Origin: an uncultured Prevotella sp.
Lineage (GTDB): Bacteria > Bacteroidota > Bacteroidia > Bacteroidales > Bacteroidaceae
NCBI GenBank assembly: GCA_900547085.1
Contig: URFI01000070.1
Location: forward strand, 1 to 10,219
Direction of reading: 5' to 3'
DNA: 10,219 nt
This document shows, one piece after another, positions 1 to 7,123 of the stretch. The position numbers and the translations under genes were made by a program. Position 1 is the stretch's first letter, and each line of letters opens with the position of its first letter. The notes under the pieces were generated by a model. It made no database searches and was not told the DNA's origin. It was given only the letters and a program-made list of their open reading frames with translations.

Positions 1-169
1 AGTTTACCAGTTAATAGTTTTTTTTACTAAGTTTACAAGTTTACCAGTTGATAGTTCTCAAGCAAAAAGTCTATTTACTCGTTCACTTGTTAACCTGTCA
101 ACTCTTCAACTGAAAAAACTATCGACTTGTCAACTCGTCAACTTGTCAACTCGTCAACTATAACAACAT
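1..169. repeat. 8-base-periodic AGTTNNNN / NNNNAACT repeat tract, two orientations
   Basis: This spacer follows the stop codon of pta and is built almost entirely of 8-base units. Units of the form AGTTNNNN start at 1, 9, 30, 38, 46 and 53. The orientation then flips, and NNNNAACT-type units (AACT or a one-base variant) end at 79, 87, 95, 103, 111, 120, 127, 135, 143, 151 and 159, with only a one-base slip near 120. The two halves face each other, so a long imperfect hairpin is possible. The same unit family occurs at 8488-8615. I see no open reading frame and no poly-T-terminated hairpin. The function is unknown. Confidence 0.8.
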
Positions 170-1186
170 CTACTCCTCTTTCTTGGCATCTTGTGCCTGG
201 CAAGCGGTGATGGCAACCATATAATAGATGTCGTCTACAGAGCAACCACGGCTAAGGTCGTTCACGGGGCGTGCAATACCCTGCAAGATAGGTCCTATAG
301 CAATGGCATTGTCCAAACGTTGTACCAGCTTGTAGCTAATGTTTCCTACTTCCAAATTGGGAACCACCAATACATTGGCATTGCCAGCGATAGCACTTCC
401 CGGTGCTTTCTTTTGTCCTACCGACATCACCAAAGCGGCATCGGCTTGCAATTCGCCATCGATTTTGAGTTGTGGAGCACGCTGCTTTGCCAATTTTGTG
501 GCTTCTGCCACTTTCGCAACGACTTCATGAGAAGCACTGCCTTTGGTAGAGAAGCTCAACATCGCTACGCGTGGTTCCTTAAAACCTGCTACACTCTTTG
601 CCGTTTCAGCGGTAGTCACGGCAATTTGAGCCAACTGATCCACATCGGGAACAGGGGTAACAGCCACGTCACCCATAACCACTACGCCATCCTCACCATA
701 CTCTTTTGCCTGCGTAATCAACAGCATGGCACCACTCACGCAAGTGACACCGGGTGCGCACTTGATGATTTGCAATGCCGGGCGCAATGTATCTCCCGTC
801 GTACTTAATGCACCACTAATTTGTCCATCAGCACCTTCGGTCTTGATAATCATGCAGCCCAAGTATAAAGGATTCTTTACCAACTCGCGTGCTTGTTCGA
901 GCGTCATGCCCTTTTTCTTTCTAAGCTCGGCTAACAGCGTGGCATATTCTTCACTCTTGGGATTGTTTTCAGGGTCAATGATGGTAGCCTTGTCGATATT
1001 CGTCAGCGCTCGCGCTTCTGCCATTTTGTGAATTTCCGTTGGGTTACCAATCAAGATAATGTCTGCAATGTCGTCGGCCAATACGCGGTCAGCGGCACGT
1101 AGCGTTCGCTCCTCCAATGCTTCGGGGAGCACAATACGTTGTTTGTCGGCTTTTGCTCGCTCAACAATTTGCTGTAATAAATCCAT
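170..1186 (-). CDS. pta: Phosphate acetyltransferase (short form)
   Basis: This 338-residue cytoplasmic enzyme interconverts acetyl-CoA plus phosphate with acetyl phosphate plus CoA, the first half of the Pta-AckA acetate pathway. The whole protein is the PTA/PTB catalytic domain (PF01515), without the N-terminal extension of the roughly 700-residue enterobacterial type. Visible family blocks are ISGALSTTGDTLRPALQIIK, SFSTKGSASHE, DGELQADAAL, NLEVGNISYKLVQRL and GPILQGIARPVNDLSRGCS near the C-terminus. Ser312, Arg313 and Asp318/319 there match the catalytic Ser/Arg/Asp region of characterised Pta enzymes. Translation starts at ATG 1186-1184 with no Shine-Dalgarno sequence, as is usual in Bacteroidota. 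The stop is TAG. It has its own upstream region with two -7-like boxes. An acetate kinase gene often follows pta and could lie beyond position 1; that is inference. Confidence 0.96.
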   Translation of the reverse strand: MDLLQQIVERAKADKQRIVLPEALEERTLRAADRVLADDIADIILIGNPTEIHKMAEARALTNIDKATIIDPENNPKSEEYATLLAELRKKKGMTLEQARELVKNPLYLGCMIIKTEGADGQISGALSTTGDTLRPALQIIKCAPGVTCVSGAMLLITQAKEYGEDGVVVMGDVAVTPVPDVDQLAQIAVTTAETAKSVAGFKEPRVAMLSFSTKGSASHEVVAKVAEATKLAKQRAPQLKIDGELQADAALVMSVGQKKAPGSAIAGNANVLVVPNLEVGNISYKLVQRLDNAIAIGPILQGIARPVNDLSRGCSVDDIYYMVAITACQAQDAKKEE

Positions 1187-1223
1187 GATGTTGTTATTTA
1201 TATTTTGATTTGTGTCATAATAG

Positions 1224-1237
1224 CGGCATCAACATGC
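1224..1237. other. Small hairpin in the pta leader
   Basis: GGCAT-CAAC-ATGCC is a perfect 5-bp stem with a 4-base loop about 40 bases before the pta start codon. A second small dyad, TCCAC-G-GTGGA, lies at 1244-1254. The inverted TCCACC at about 1290 could pair with the GGTGGA of that second dyad as an alternative. These are weak structures, and a regulatory role is only a possibility. Confidence 0.3.
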
Positions 1238-1262
1238 CTTTAATCCACGGTGGACATGAAAG

Positions 1263-1270
1263 CAAAAATA
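1263..1270 (-). promoter_or_regulatory. Candidate -7 box of the pta promoter (proximal)
   Basis: On the minus strand this reads TATTTTTG, a full match to the Bacteroidota -7 consensus TAnnTTTG. Transcription from it would give a leader of about 70 bases before pta. I find no good TTTG at the expected -33 position, so the call rests on the -7 box and its location. Confidence 0.4.
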
Positions 1271-1300
1271 AAGATTTAAGTCGTTGACATCCACCCTGTA

Positions 1301-1317
1301 TTGCAATTGCAAAAATA
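1301..1317 (-). promoter_or_regulatory. Candidate distal pta promoter -7 box overlapped by a palindrome
   Basis: The minus strand reads TATTTTTG at 1317-1310, again matching TAnnTTTG. It is immediately overlapped by the perfect 12-base palindrome TTGCAATTGCAA at 1301-1312. The palindrome would cover the end of the -7 box and the predicted transcription start, which is where a repressor would bind. There is no clear -33 match. The promoter and operator roles are inferred from position only. Confidence 0.4.
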
Positions 1318-1374
1318 ACAAATATTATTGACATGCGGAATGAAACGCCTATAAAAATACGAAACATCGCAAAA

Positions 1375-1405
1375 AGGACTGTATTCCACGAAAGAATACA
1401 GTCCT
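1375..1405 (-). terminator. Intrinsic terminator of the susCD operon
   Basis: AGGACTGTATTC at 1375-1386 and GAATACAGTCCT at 1394-1405 form a perfect 12-bp stem with a 7-base loop. On the minus strand the stem is followed directly by a T run (plus-strand A tract 1371-1375), as in a Rho-independent terminator, and lies about 80 bases beyond the susD stop. The other side is also T-rich (TTTATTTTTT at 1409-1418), so it could act in both directions. It separates susCD from pta. Confidence 0.85.
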
Positions 1406-1433
1406 CAGTTTATTTTTTGAATCTACTTGATGA

Positions 1434-1481
1434 GGGCGTCCATCTCTTTATAGCAACAACGCTATAGAAGGACGTTACCCT
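1434..1481 (-). other. Imperfect stem-loop directly after the susD stop
   Basis: The inner stem TATAGC-AACAAC-GCTATA is extended by CTT/AAG and CGTCC/GGACG pairings and a final GGG/CCC pairing, with small bulges. It occupies the whole segment between the susD stop codon and about 1434. No T run follows it, so it is more likely a 3'-end stabilising hairpin or a pre-terminator structure than a terminator. Confidence 0.4.
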
Positions 1482-1482
1482 A

Positions 1483-3006
1483 TTAAGGATTCTGTTTCAA
1501 GTTAGGATTAGCATTGATTTCCTTTACAGGAATTTGATGCAAGAAATCCTTATGGTCTGTTGCCATTTTCTTTTGTGCGGAAGCCTTGTGGTTAGAAGGA
1601 ACTTCAACTTCCTTGCCGTCTTTATCAATCACTTTGTAACCCTTGGTGCGGTCAATGGTTTCCTTCCAACGTTTCATATCAAACCAGTTGGTACCTTCGC
1701 CCCAAAGTTCTATACGACGCTGGAAACGAACTTCCTTGCGAAGTGCATCTTGTGTAGCAGGAGCTTGGAAGGCAGGGTTGCGTTTCTTAGCAAAAGTGTT
1801 AAGCTCTGCCTGTGCTTCGCTTAATTTGTTTTGTTCAACCAATGCTTCTATTTCGAGCAAGATAGGGTCTTGAACGCGGATAAAGCAATAGTCTTGTTCC
1901 ATACCTGCCTCACCAGCGATGAACTTCACCTGCTCAAAATCATCGAGATCTTCCATTGAACTCATTTCTGCATTGTGTGTTTGGGCAAGCATAGAAGAGG
2001 CTACATCAGGATATTCCTCCTTGTTGATCCAAAGTTTTCTACGTGAGTCGGTCTTCGGAATTTGATTGTACAGATAGTTGTAAATCAGTTTTGTCTTACC
2101 ACCTGCTGCATATCCACGAGCCAAGAAGTGGTCGATATGGCTCCAGTAAGATGCCCACAGCGTAGAGTTTTGTGAGTTGATGTCATATCCCCACAAGATA
2201 TCAGCCTGACCAATATCCCATCCACGAGCAGGCTCCGTCACCTTATCAGAACCACCTTCAGCAGCAATCTTTGCATAAGTTTCCACATTTGCCCAATCTT
2301 CCATTTGTGCATAAGCCTTAGCCAAGTAAGCAGCAGCCACGGCACGGTCGGCATCTGTGCGAACACCCGTGTTCTTACAGTTCTTAACTGCAAAGGTCAA
2401 GTCCTCAATTATCTGTTTGTACACCTCTTGCACGGTAGCACGAGGCAGATTCTGGTCGGTTGATTTCAACGCCAGAGGCACGCCCAAAGCAGTTTCGTGC
2501 CCTTTGTACGTATGCTGATAGAAGTTAATCAAGTGGAAATAAGCAATGCCACGAAGAGCCAAAGCCTCACCTTTTGCAGCCAACACACCAGGGTCGGTTG
2601 ATTCTTGTGCAAAGTAAGTCTCCAAGTGCAGATTCACCTTTGCAATGATTTCATAGAACTGTCCCCATGTAGAACTGGTACGGCGGTAATTTTCCATACG
2701 GTTATCGATTTGGTAATCAAACTGGAACCAGTTCCAATTTTGATAAGCCACATCCTCACACATCATATCAGTAGCTATATGGAATGCTTTCAAACCGAAA
2801 TCATCATGAGACGAATAAAAATCTTGGAAAATCGTATAGATCTTCGCAATGGCAGCTTTTGCAACACCCGTCTGTGTCTCGGGATTAGCAATCAATTCGT
2901 CATGTCGCTGCTGAGTTTCATATTCTGAAACCTCAGGATCGAGATTGCACCCTACGATACCGAACGTGAAAGCGAGTGCAGCTGCAACTTTTATATAATT
3001 TTTCAT
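1483..3006 (-). CDS. SusD/RagB-family outer-membrane nutrient-binding lipoprotein
   Basis: This 507-residue lipoprotein forms the substrate-binding lid over the SusC channel encoded just upstream. Residues 1-19 are a signal peptide ending in the lipobox GIVGC, with Cys20 the lipidation site, so the mature protein is membrane-anchored and probably surface-exposed. Family marks are the helical TPR-type segment around residues 150-170 (LALRGIAYFHLINFY), a second around 220-245 (AAAYLAKAYAQMEDWANVE), and the C-terminal SusD block RRIELWGEGTNWFDMKRWKE followed by IPVKEINANPNLKQNP. The usual closing Gly-Tyr after NP is absent, so the protein ends about two residues early. ATG at 3006 lies 37 bases after the susC stop, consistent with co-transcription. 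No enzyme gene is nearby to indicate whether the ligand is a glycan or a peptide. Confidence 0.95.
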   Translation of the reverse strand: MKNYIKVAAALAFTFGIVGCNLDPEVSEYETQQRHDELIANPETQTGVAKAAIAKIYTIFQDFYSSHDDFGLKAFHIATDMMCEDVAYQNWNWFQFDYQIDNRMENYRRTSSTWGQFYEIIAKVNLHLETYFAQESTDPGVLAAKGEALALRGIAYFHLINFYQHTYKGHETALGVPLALKSTDQNLPRATVQEVYKQIIEDLTFAVKNCKNTGVRTDADRAVAAAYLAKAYAQMEDWANVETYAKIAAEGGSDKVTEPARGWDIGQADILWGYDINSQNSTLWASYWSHIDHFLARGYAAGGKTKLIYNYLYNQIPKTDSRRKLWINKEEYPDVASSMLAQTHNAEMSSMEDLDDFEQVKFIAGEAGMEQDYCFIRVQDPILLEIEALVEQNKLSEAQAELNTFAKKRNPAFQAPATQDALRKEVRFQRRIELWGEGTNWFDMKRWKETIDRTKGYKVIDKDGKEVEVPSNHKASAQKKMATDHKDFLHQIPVKEINANPNLKQNP

Positions 3007-3043
3007 ATTTCTTATGTTTTATAGTCGTTTATAAAGCTGTTTC

Positions 3044-6000
3044 TTATAAATTCAGGTTGATACCAAACGAGAGTGCGCGAACGGCGCTGTTGACACTATA
3101 ATTTTGTGTTCCGTTGAGAGCAATACGTGGGTCAAGCCCCTTTCTCTTTGTCCACAGCCCCAAGTTGTCGGCTGCGAAGTAAAGACGAAGTCCCTGGATT
3201 TTAGCCTTTCTCAACACACTCTTTGGCAATGAGTAGCCAAATGTAAGGTTATTTAAGCTGAGATAAGAGCCATCAATGAGGAAGCGGTCAGAAGCCTGAT
3301 TGAGACCTTGGCTATCCGTATGCAGACGTGGAACGTCGGTGTTGGTGTTCTCGGGTGTCCAGTGGTTCAAAATATCCTTGTGCCAGTTCGAGCCTAAATC
3401 ACCTGACGACATTAATTGACGATAACTGCCATCGTAAACCTTTCCACCTACTCTATAAGAGAATTGAATAGAGAAATCGAACCCGTAGGCTGCTGCGTTA
3501 GCATAGAAACCTCCTGCTATTTTTGGCAAAGCCGAACCCACAAACTGTCTGTCCTTTAACGAACTGCTGTAGTCTTCGCTGCCTACTTTCTCAAACTGTT
3601 CTGTTTTCTTATTCCAGCACCAGTACATTTGGTCACCATTCTCTGGATTGACACCTGCCGATTTAACCATATAGTAGTCGAAGATACCACCCTGCTCTTT
3701 CAGGATACGGAAACCTTTGGAGATACCGTCTTCTCTAAACTGTTCGGGCAATTCGGTAATCTTGTTTGTGTATGTAGTACCATTCACACCTACATTAACA
3801 TTGACATTCCGATCGTTGTACACGTTAGATGAAAGGTTGAATTCAAAACCTGTATTTACCATTTTACCGAAGTTCACTGGTTCAGAATCGAATCCTGTCG
3901 TTGAAGAGATAGGAAGGTTGAAGAGCATATCGGATGTACGACGGCTAAAGAAGTCGAGTTCACCAGCAATCAAACCTTTCCAGAACGAGAATTCCAAACC
4001 AACGTCAAAGTTGTTATTCTTTTCCCAAGTAATGCTTTCGTTACCTTTATAAGCAGGTCCGTAAACACTTTCGGTACCCGTAGAGGCAATCTTGTAAAGG
4101 TTGGTATACGGAGTATAAGCACGCAAAGGAGGATCCGTATTTGGCAAATACAGATAGTCGTTACCCTGTACACCGTAGCTGACACGCAGCTTCAGGTTTT
4201 GGATAGCATCAACGTCTTTCAAGAAGTTTTCCTGATTGATGCGCCACGATGCGCCCAAGCTCCAGAATGTACCCCAGCGATGATCGGGATGGAATACAGA
4301 AGAACCATCACGGCGCAAAGAAGCAGAAGCGTAGTATTTGTCCATGTAGTCGGTTGTTACCTGTCCGAAGTAGCCTTCTACCTTGTATTCGCGACCATAA
4401 GAGTCTAAGCTGGAAATGTTGGCACCCGAGCGGAATTCTGGCAATGTAGGATCGAGCAACCCTTTCTTCTCGCCATTTAAGAAGTTGGATTTCTCATTAT
4501 AGTTTTCATGTCCCAGCATCACATGTACACCAAAGTCATTGAAAGTCTTGTCCCATTTCAATATTTGGTTCCAGTTGAGCGACGTCATTTGGTTCACCTC
4601 TTTATCAAGAATACCACCGTAAGCCTGTCCATCACCAACGAGTGGGTTCATCATGTTAGTATAACGCCACCAGTTGCCATTAAATGTAGCCGTAGAGCTA
4701 AACTTAAAGTTGTAAGGCAGTTTCACGTCTACACGTGCATTTTGCGTGAGGTAGTAGTTGACATTTTCCGTAATGTTAAGTTCGGTTTGCCGAATCAGGT
4801 TCATACCTCCAGCATACATTCGAGCCTGAGAATCATCGTAAACTTTCTCACCATGGGCGTCACGCAAAATCTTACCATCTTTATCATGCTTGTAAATAGG
4901 ATAGATAGGCGCAATCATACGGCTCCACATAAACAAGTTACTAAAGTTGTTTTCCTCATAGCTAGCAGGATTTTGTGCAGTAGTCTTAGCAAATTGCGAA
5001 GAGGCACCAATGCGTAACCAGTCGGTAATATCTGAATCGTATGACATACGAGTGGTCAAACGCTCAAATTTGGTCTTCATACTGAAGCCACGATCATTCA
5101 AGTAACCTACAGAGAAATACACCTTCGACTTTGCTGAACCCTTGGTAACACTCAGGTTATATTCTTCGCGCGTCTTGGGTTCGTACAATGTACCCATCCA
5201 ATCGTTGAAGTTGGCAGCATCTTCGTAACGTATAGGTGCTGTGGTCAGATTACCTTTTTCGTCAACTACTTTGTTGTCAGGTGTACTATACACATTATAT
5301 CCCAACGCATCAATCAAATTGGCCGAAGCCCATTGTCCTGGGTTATCCACTGGCTTCTCAGCATAAGTAACAGAGTTTTTAAGTCCCTCCCAAGTAAGTT
5401 TATAATACATACCGGGGTCGGTAATGATGTCATATTCGGGAACAGCACGCTGATTGGTACCAATGCGGGCATCGAAAGATACTTGAACTCTTCCCTTGTC
5501 ACCGCCCTTGGTGGTAATCATGATGACACCATTGGCACCACGTGCACCATACAAAGCAGCAGAGGCAGCATCTTTCAGTACGTTGATGCTCTCGATATCC
5601 TTCGTGTTAATGGCGTTAATCTCGCCACTGTAAGGAGCACCATCGAGAATAATCAACGGTGAACTTGAAGCGTTCAATGAACCAATACCACGAATACGCA
5701 TCACCGTAGACTCACCTGCACGTCCTGAAGGAGATGTTACGGACAAACCTGCAACCATACCTTCCAAAGCCTTAGAAGCATCGGCAGCCTGCACTTTCTC
5801 CAATTTCTTAGAGTCTACATTCGTTGCAGAACCTGTGTAGGTAGATTTCTTCACTGTACCGTAAGCTACAACAATCACTTCATCGAGGTTACTGTCATCG
5901 CTAACCAAGCTAACGGTCATGTTGTTGGCAGCAACAACTGTTTTAGTCACCATTCCAATGTAAGAAACTATGAGTTTTGCACCTTTGGGTACACTCAAAG

Positions 6001-6181
6001 TAAACTTACCGTCAATGTTAGTAGCGGTACCATTTTTGGTTCCTTGAACTACAACGGAGGCGCCAACAACAGGCTGACCATCGTCCGCAGAAATCACAGT
6101 ACCGTTAATCTGTGTTTGTGCCATTGCCATACCTATACTTAGGAACAGGCACGCGAGAAACAGTGTTAGTCTTTTTTTCAT
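3044..6181 (-). CDS. SusC/RagA-family TonB-dependent outer-membrane transporter
   Basis: This 1045-residue beta-barrel channel uses TonB energy to import a nutrient captured by the partner SusD protein. Residues 1-21 are a signal peptide with likely cleavage at AMA|QT. Residues 22-95 form the carboxypeptidase-D-like regulatory domain (INGTVISADDGQPVVGASV). DEVIVVAYGT at 100-109 is a TonB-box-like segment. The plug follows, with the family signature LKDAASAALYGARGANGVI at 202-220, then the barrel, ending in the aromatic/aliphatic strand ALSFGINLNL. I chose ATG 6181 rather than the in-frame TTG six codons upstream because AAAGGAGA lies seven bases before this ATG. The length is normal for the family and the frame is intact. 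The substrate is unknown. Confidence 0.96.
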   Translation of the reverse strand: MKKRLTLFLACLFLSIGMAMAQTQINGTVISADDGQPVVGASVVVQGTKNGTATNIDGKFTLSVPKGAKLIVSYIGMVTKTVVAANNMTVSLVSDDSNLDEVIVVAYGTVKKSTYTGSATNVDSKKLEKVQAADASKALEGMVAGLSVTSPSGRAGESTVMRIRGIGSLNASSSPLIILDGAPYSGEINAINTKDIESINVLKDAASAALYGARGANGVIMITTKGGDKGRVQVSFDARIGTNQRAVPEYDIITDPGMYYKLTWEGLKNSVTYAEKPVDNPGQWASANLIDALGYNVYSTPDNKVVDEKGNLTTAPIRYEDAANFNDWMGTLYEPKTREEYNLSVTKGSAKSKVYFSVGYLNDRGFSMKTKFERLTTRMSYDSDITDWLRIGASSQFAKTTAQNPASYEENNFSNLFMWSRMIAPIYPIYKHDKDGKILRDAHGEKVYDDSQARMYAGGMNLIRQTELNITENVNYYLTQNARVDVKLPYNFKFSSTATFNGNWWRYTNMMNPLVGDGQAYGGILDKEVNQMTSLNWNQILKWDKTFNDFGVHVMLGHENYNEKSNFLNGEKKGLLDPTLPEFRSGANISSLDSYGREYKVEGYFGQVTTDYMDKYYASASLRRDGSSVFHPDHRWGTFWSLGASWRINQENFLKDVDAIQNLKLRVSYGVQGNDYLYLPNTDPPLRAYTPYTNLYKIASTGTESVYGPAYKGNESITWEKNNNFDVGLEFSFWKGLIAGELDFFSRRTSDMLFNLPISSTTGFDSEPVNFGKMVNTGFEFNLSSNVYNDRNVNVNVGVNGTTYTNKITELPEQFREDGISKGFRILKEQGGIFDYYMVKSAGVNPENGDQMYWCWNKKTEQFEKVGSEDYSSSLKDRQFVGSALPKIAGGFYANAAAYGFDFSIQFSYRVGGKVYDGSYRQLMSSGDLGSNWHKDILNHWTPENTNTDVPRLHTDSQGLNQASDRFLIDGSYLSLNNLTFGYSLPKSVLRKAKIQGLRLYFAADNLGLWTKRKGLDPRIALNGTQNYSVNSAVRALSFGINLNL

Positions 6182-6188
6182 AAAAATT

Positions 6189-6196
6189 TCTCCTTT
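6189..6196 (-). promoter_or_regulatory. Shine-Dalgarno sequence of susC
   Basis: The minus strand reads AAAGGAGA with 7 bases before ATG 6181. It is one of only two clear Shine-Dalgarno-like sites ahead of a potential start in this window, and it fixes the susC start codon over the upstream in-frame TTG. Confidence 0.8.
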
Positions 6197-6198
6197 CA

Positions 6199-6267
6199 AT
6201 CGCTAATTTAACATATTGTTTATTATTAATGGTTTGTTCAGTAGTATTAAAAGTAGCTCTTAGCGAT
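6199..6267 (-). promoter_or_regulatory. Inverted repeat in the susC leader next to the ribosome binding site
   Basis: ATCGCTAA at 6199-6206 and TTAGCGAT at 6260-6267 are perfect 8-base inverted copies separated by 53 bases. The proximal copy ends three bases from the Shine-Dalgarno site. In the mRNA they could pair and present or mask the start region. This is inferred from complementarity only. Confidence 0.35.
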
Positions 6268-6349
6268 AGATATTTATACAGGTTTCATTCCTCTCTTGCC
6301 AATTTACATTTCAGTCTGTAAACATAAATCTGACTCAGCGAAACATTCC

Positions 6350-6359
6350 GTGATATCAC
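6350..6359. promoter_or_regulatory. Palindrome just downstream of the susC promoter
   Basis: GTGATATCAC is a perfect 10-base palindrome about 22 bases inside the -7 box at 6381-6388, so just beyond the predicted transcription start. It could be an operator. No binding protein can be assigned from the sequence. Confidence 0.3.
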
Positions 6360-6380
6360 ATCCTTTAGGCTAACGATTTA

Positions 6381-6388
6381 CAAATATA
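6381..6388 (-). promoter_or_regulatory. Candidate susC promoter -7 box
   Basis: The minus strand reads TATATTTG, a full match to the Bacteroidota -7 consensus TAnnTTTG. At the -33 distance there is a T-rich stretch (TTTT, one mismatch to TTTG). The predicted leader is about 190 bases, long enough for leader-level control. Confidence 0.5.
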
Positions 6389-6864
6389 GGTGAATTGTGC
6401 GAAAAGTAAAAAAAAATGAGTTAATAGTTGTGCTTTTTAACATATTTTAGCGAACAAAGATTAAAATAACCTATCCTCACACCCTAATTTTACTAAGTAA
6501 GAACGGTACAGTTAAAGCAGGTGGGTGAGGCATGCAAGTCCCGATAGGGCATGCTCCAATAGAAGCATGGACAACGGTTCATGAAATTTTAGAAACAGTT
6601 TCATGAACATCCCATAAACACAATCATTACTATCCATGTAACCATTTGAGAAATAAAAAAAAGGATTCGTGGACAGTAGTGATTGAACTTACATATTTCA
6701 TTGAAGTTGTGAATTCAACCTAAAATGTGCAATAACGTCGCAACATTTGCGACAATTTTCCGGGTCTTTTGTCGCATCTACAAATGGGGAACATAAACCA
6801 GTGACCATTCTTTCACAACTCTTTCAATAAAAAAATGATGTATTTGTTGTTGTAAACAGCGTAG
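6389..6864. other. Non-coding spacer with clustered inverted repeats
   Basis: No convincing reading frame is present. From left to right: nested inverted repeats at 6530-6554 (GCATGC twice around CCC-GATA-GGG); a perfect 10-bp dyad GTTCATGAAA-N12-TTTCATGAAC at 6577-6608; a 15-position stem with one mismatch and one wobble, 6621-6635 with 6671-6685, around a 35-base loop; and three GTCGCA-type half-sites at 6737-6776. CATGGA at 6566-6571 and TCCATG at 6633-6638 also pair around the 10-bp dyad. The stretch may hold regulatory sites or an unannotated structured RNA, but I see no promoter for one. Confidence 0.5.
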
Positions 6865-7123
6865 ATGATATCAACAACGAAATAAACAAAAAACACGAAA
6901 ATGTACGTTTGATATAAAGAAACCAAAGAACGCAGACGTTCTGACGAAAGGAACGAAAAGAAATGAGCTACACCCTTCCGCCACCCCCTTCATCGAAAGA
7001 GAAATACTGCGACTTTTTTTCGTCTTTTTAGACAGAACGGGACGTTCTTTCGTAAAATATCTTTTGCGGCAACGTACTTTTGTTTCTTTTGCGTTTTTCG
7101 TTGTTAAAAAAATGAGATATCAT
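6865..7123. repeat. Large imperfect palindrome (foldback element)
   Basis: The ends are ATGATATC (6865-6872) and GATATCAT (7116-7123). Inside, matching inverted blocks are nested around one centre near 6989: AACAACGAAA 6873-6882 with TTTCGTTGTT 7096-7105; GTACGTT 6903-6909 with AACGTAC 7071-7077; AAAGAACG 6925-6932 with CGTTCTTT 7043-7050; and CGTTCTG 6937-6943 with CAGAACG 7033-7039. The coordinate sums of these pairs agree within 13 bases. Each arm also carries its own small dyad, AGAACG-N3/4-CGTTCT. The left arm is purine-rich and the right arm pyrimidine-rich. No protein is encoded. It may be a MITE-like or REP-like element or a long hairpin RNA. Confidence 0.65.

Noticed and set aside
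191..808. 205-codon open frame on the plus strand
   Set aside because: It is entirely antisense to pta, a clearly conserved gene, and its translation is Cys/His/Ser-rich with no domain. It is a shadow of the pta codon pattern.
4508..5017. 169-codon open frame on the plus strand inside susC
   Set aside because: It is antisense to the susC barrel region, shows no recognisable motif and has no promoter or ribosome binding site.
6182..6199. Six-residue N-terminal extension of SusC from TTG 6199
   Set aside because: The extension would include the Shine-Dalgarno sequence AAAGGAGA itself, and ATG 6181 opens directly into a good signal peptide.
6577..6685. Invertible promoter switch upstream of susC
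   Set aside because: The inverted arms are 10 and 15 bases around only 12- and 35-base interiors, no -7 box lies inside, and no invertase gene is nearby. Inversion cannot be supported from this sequence.
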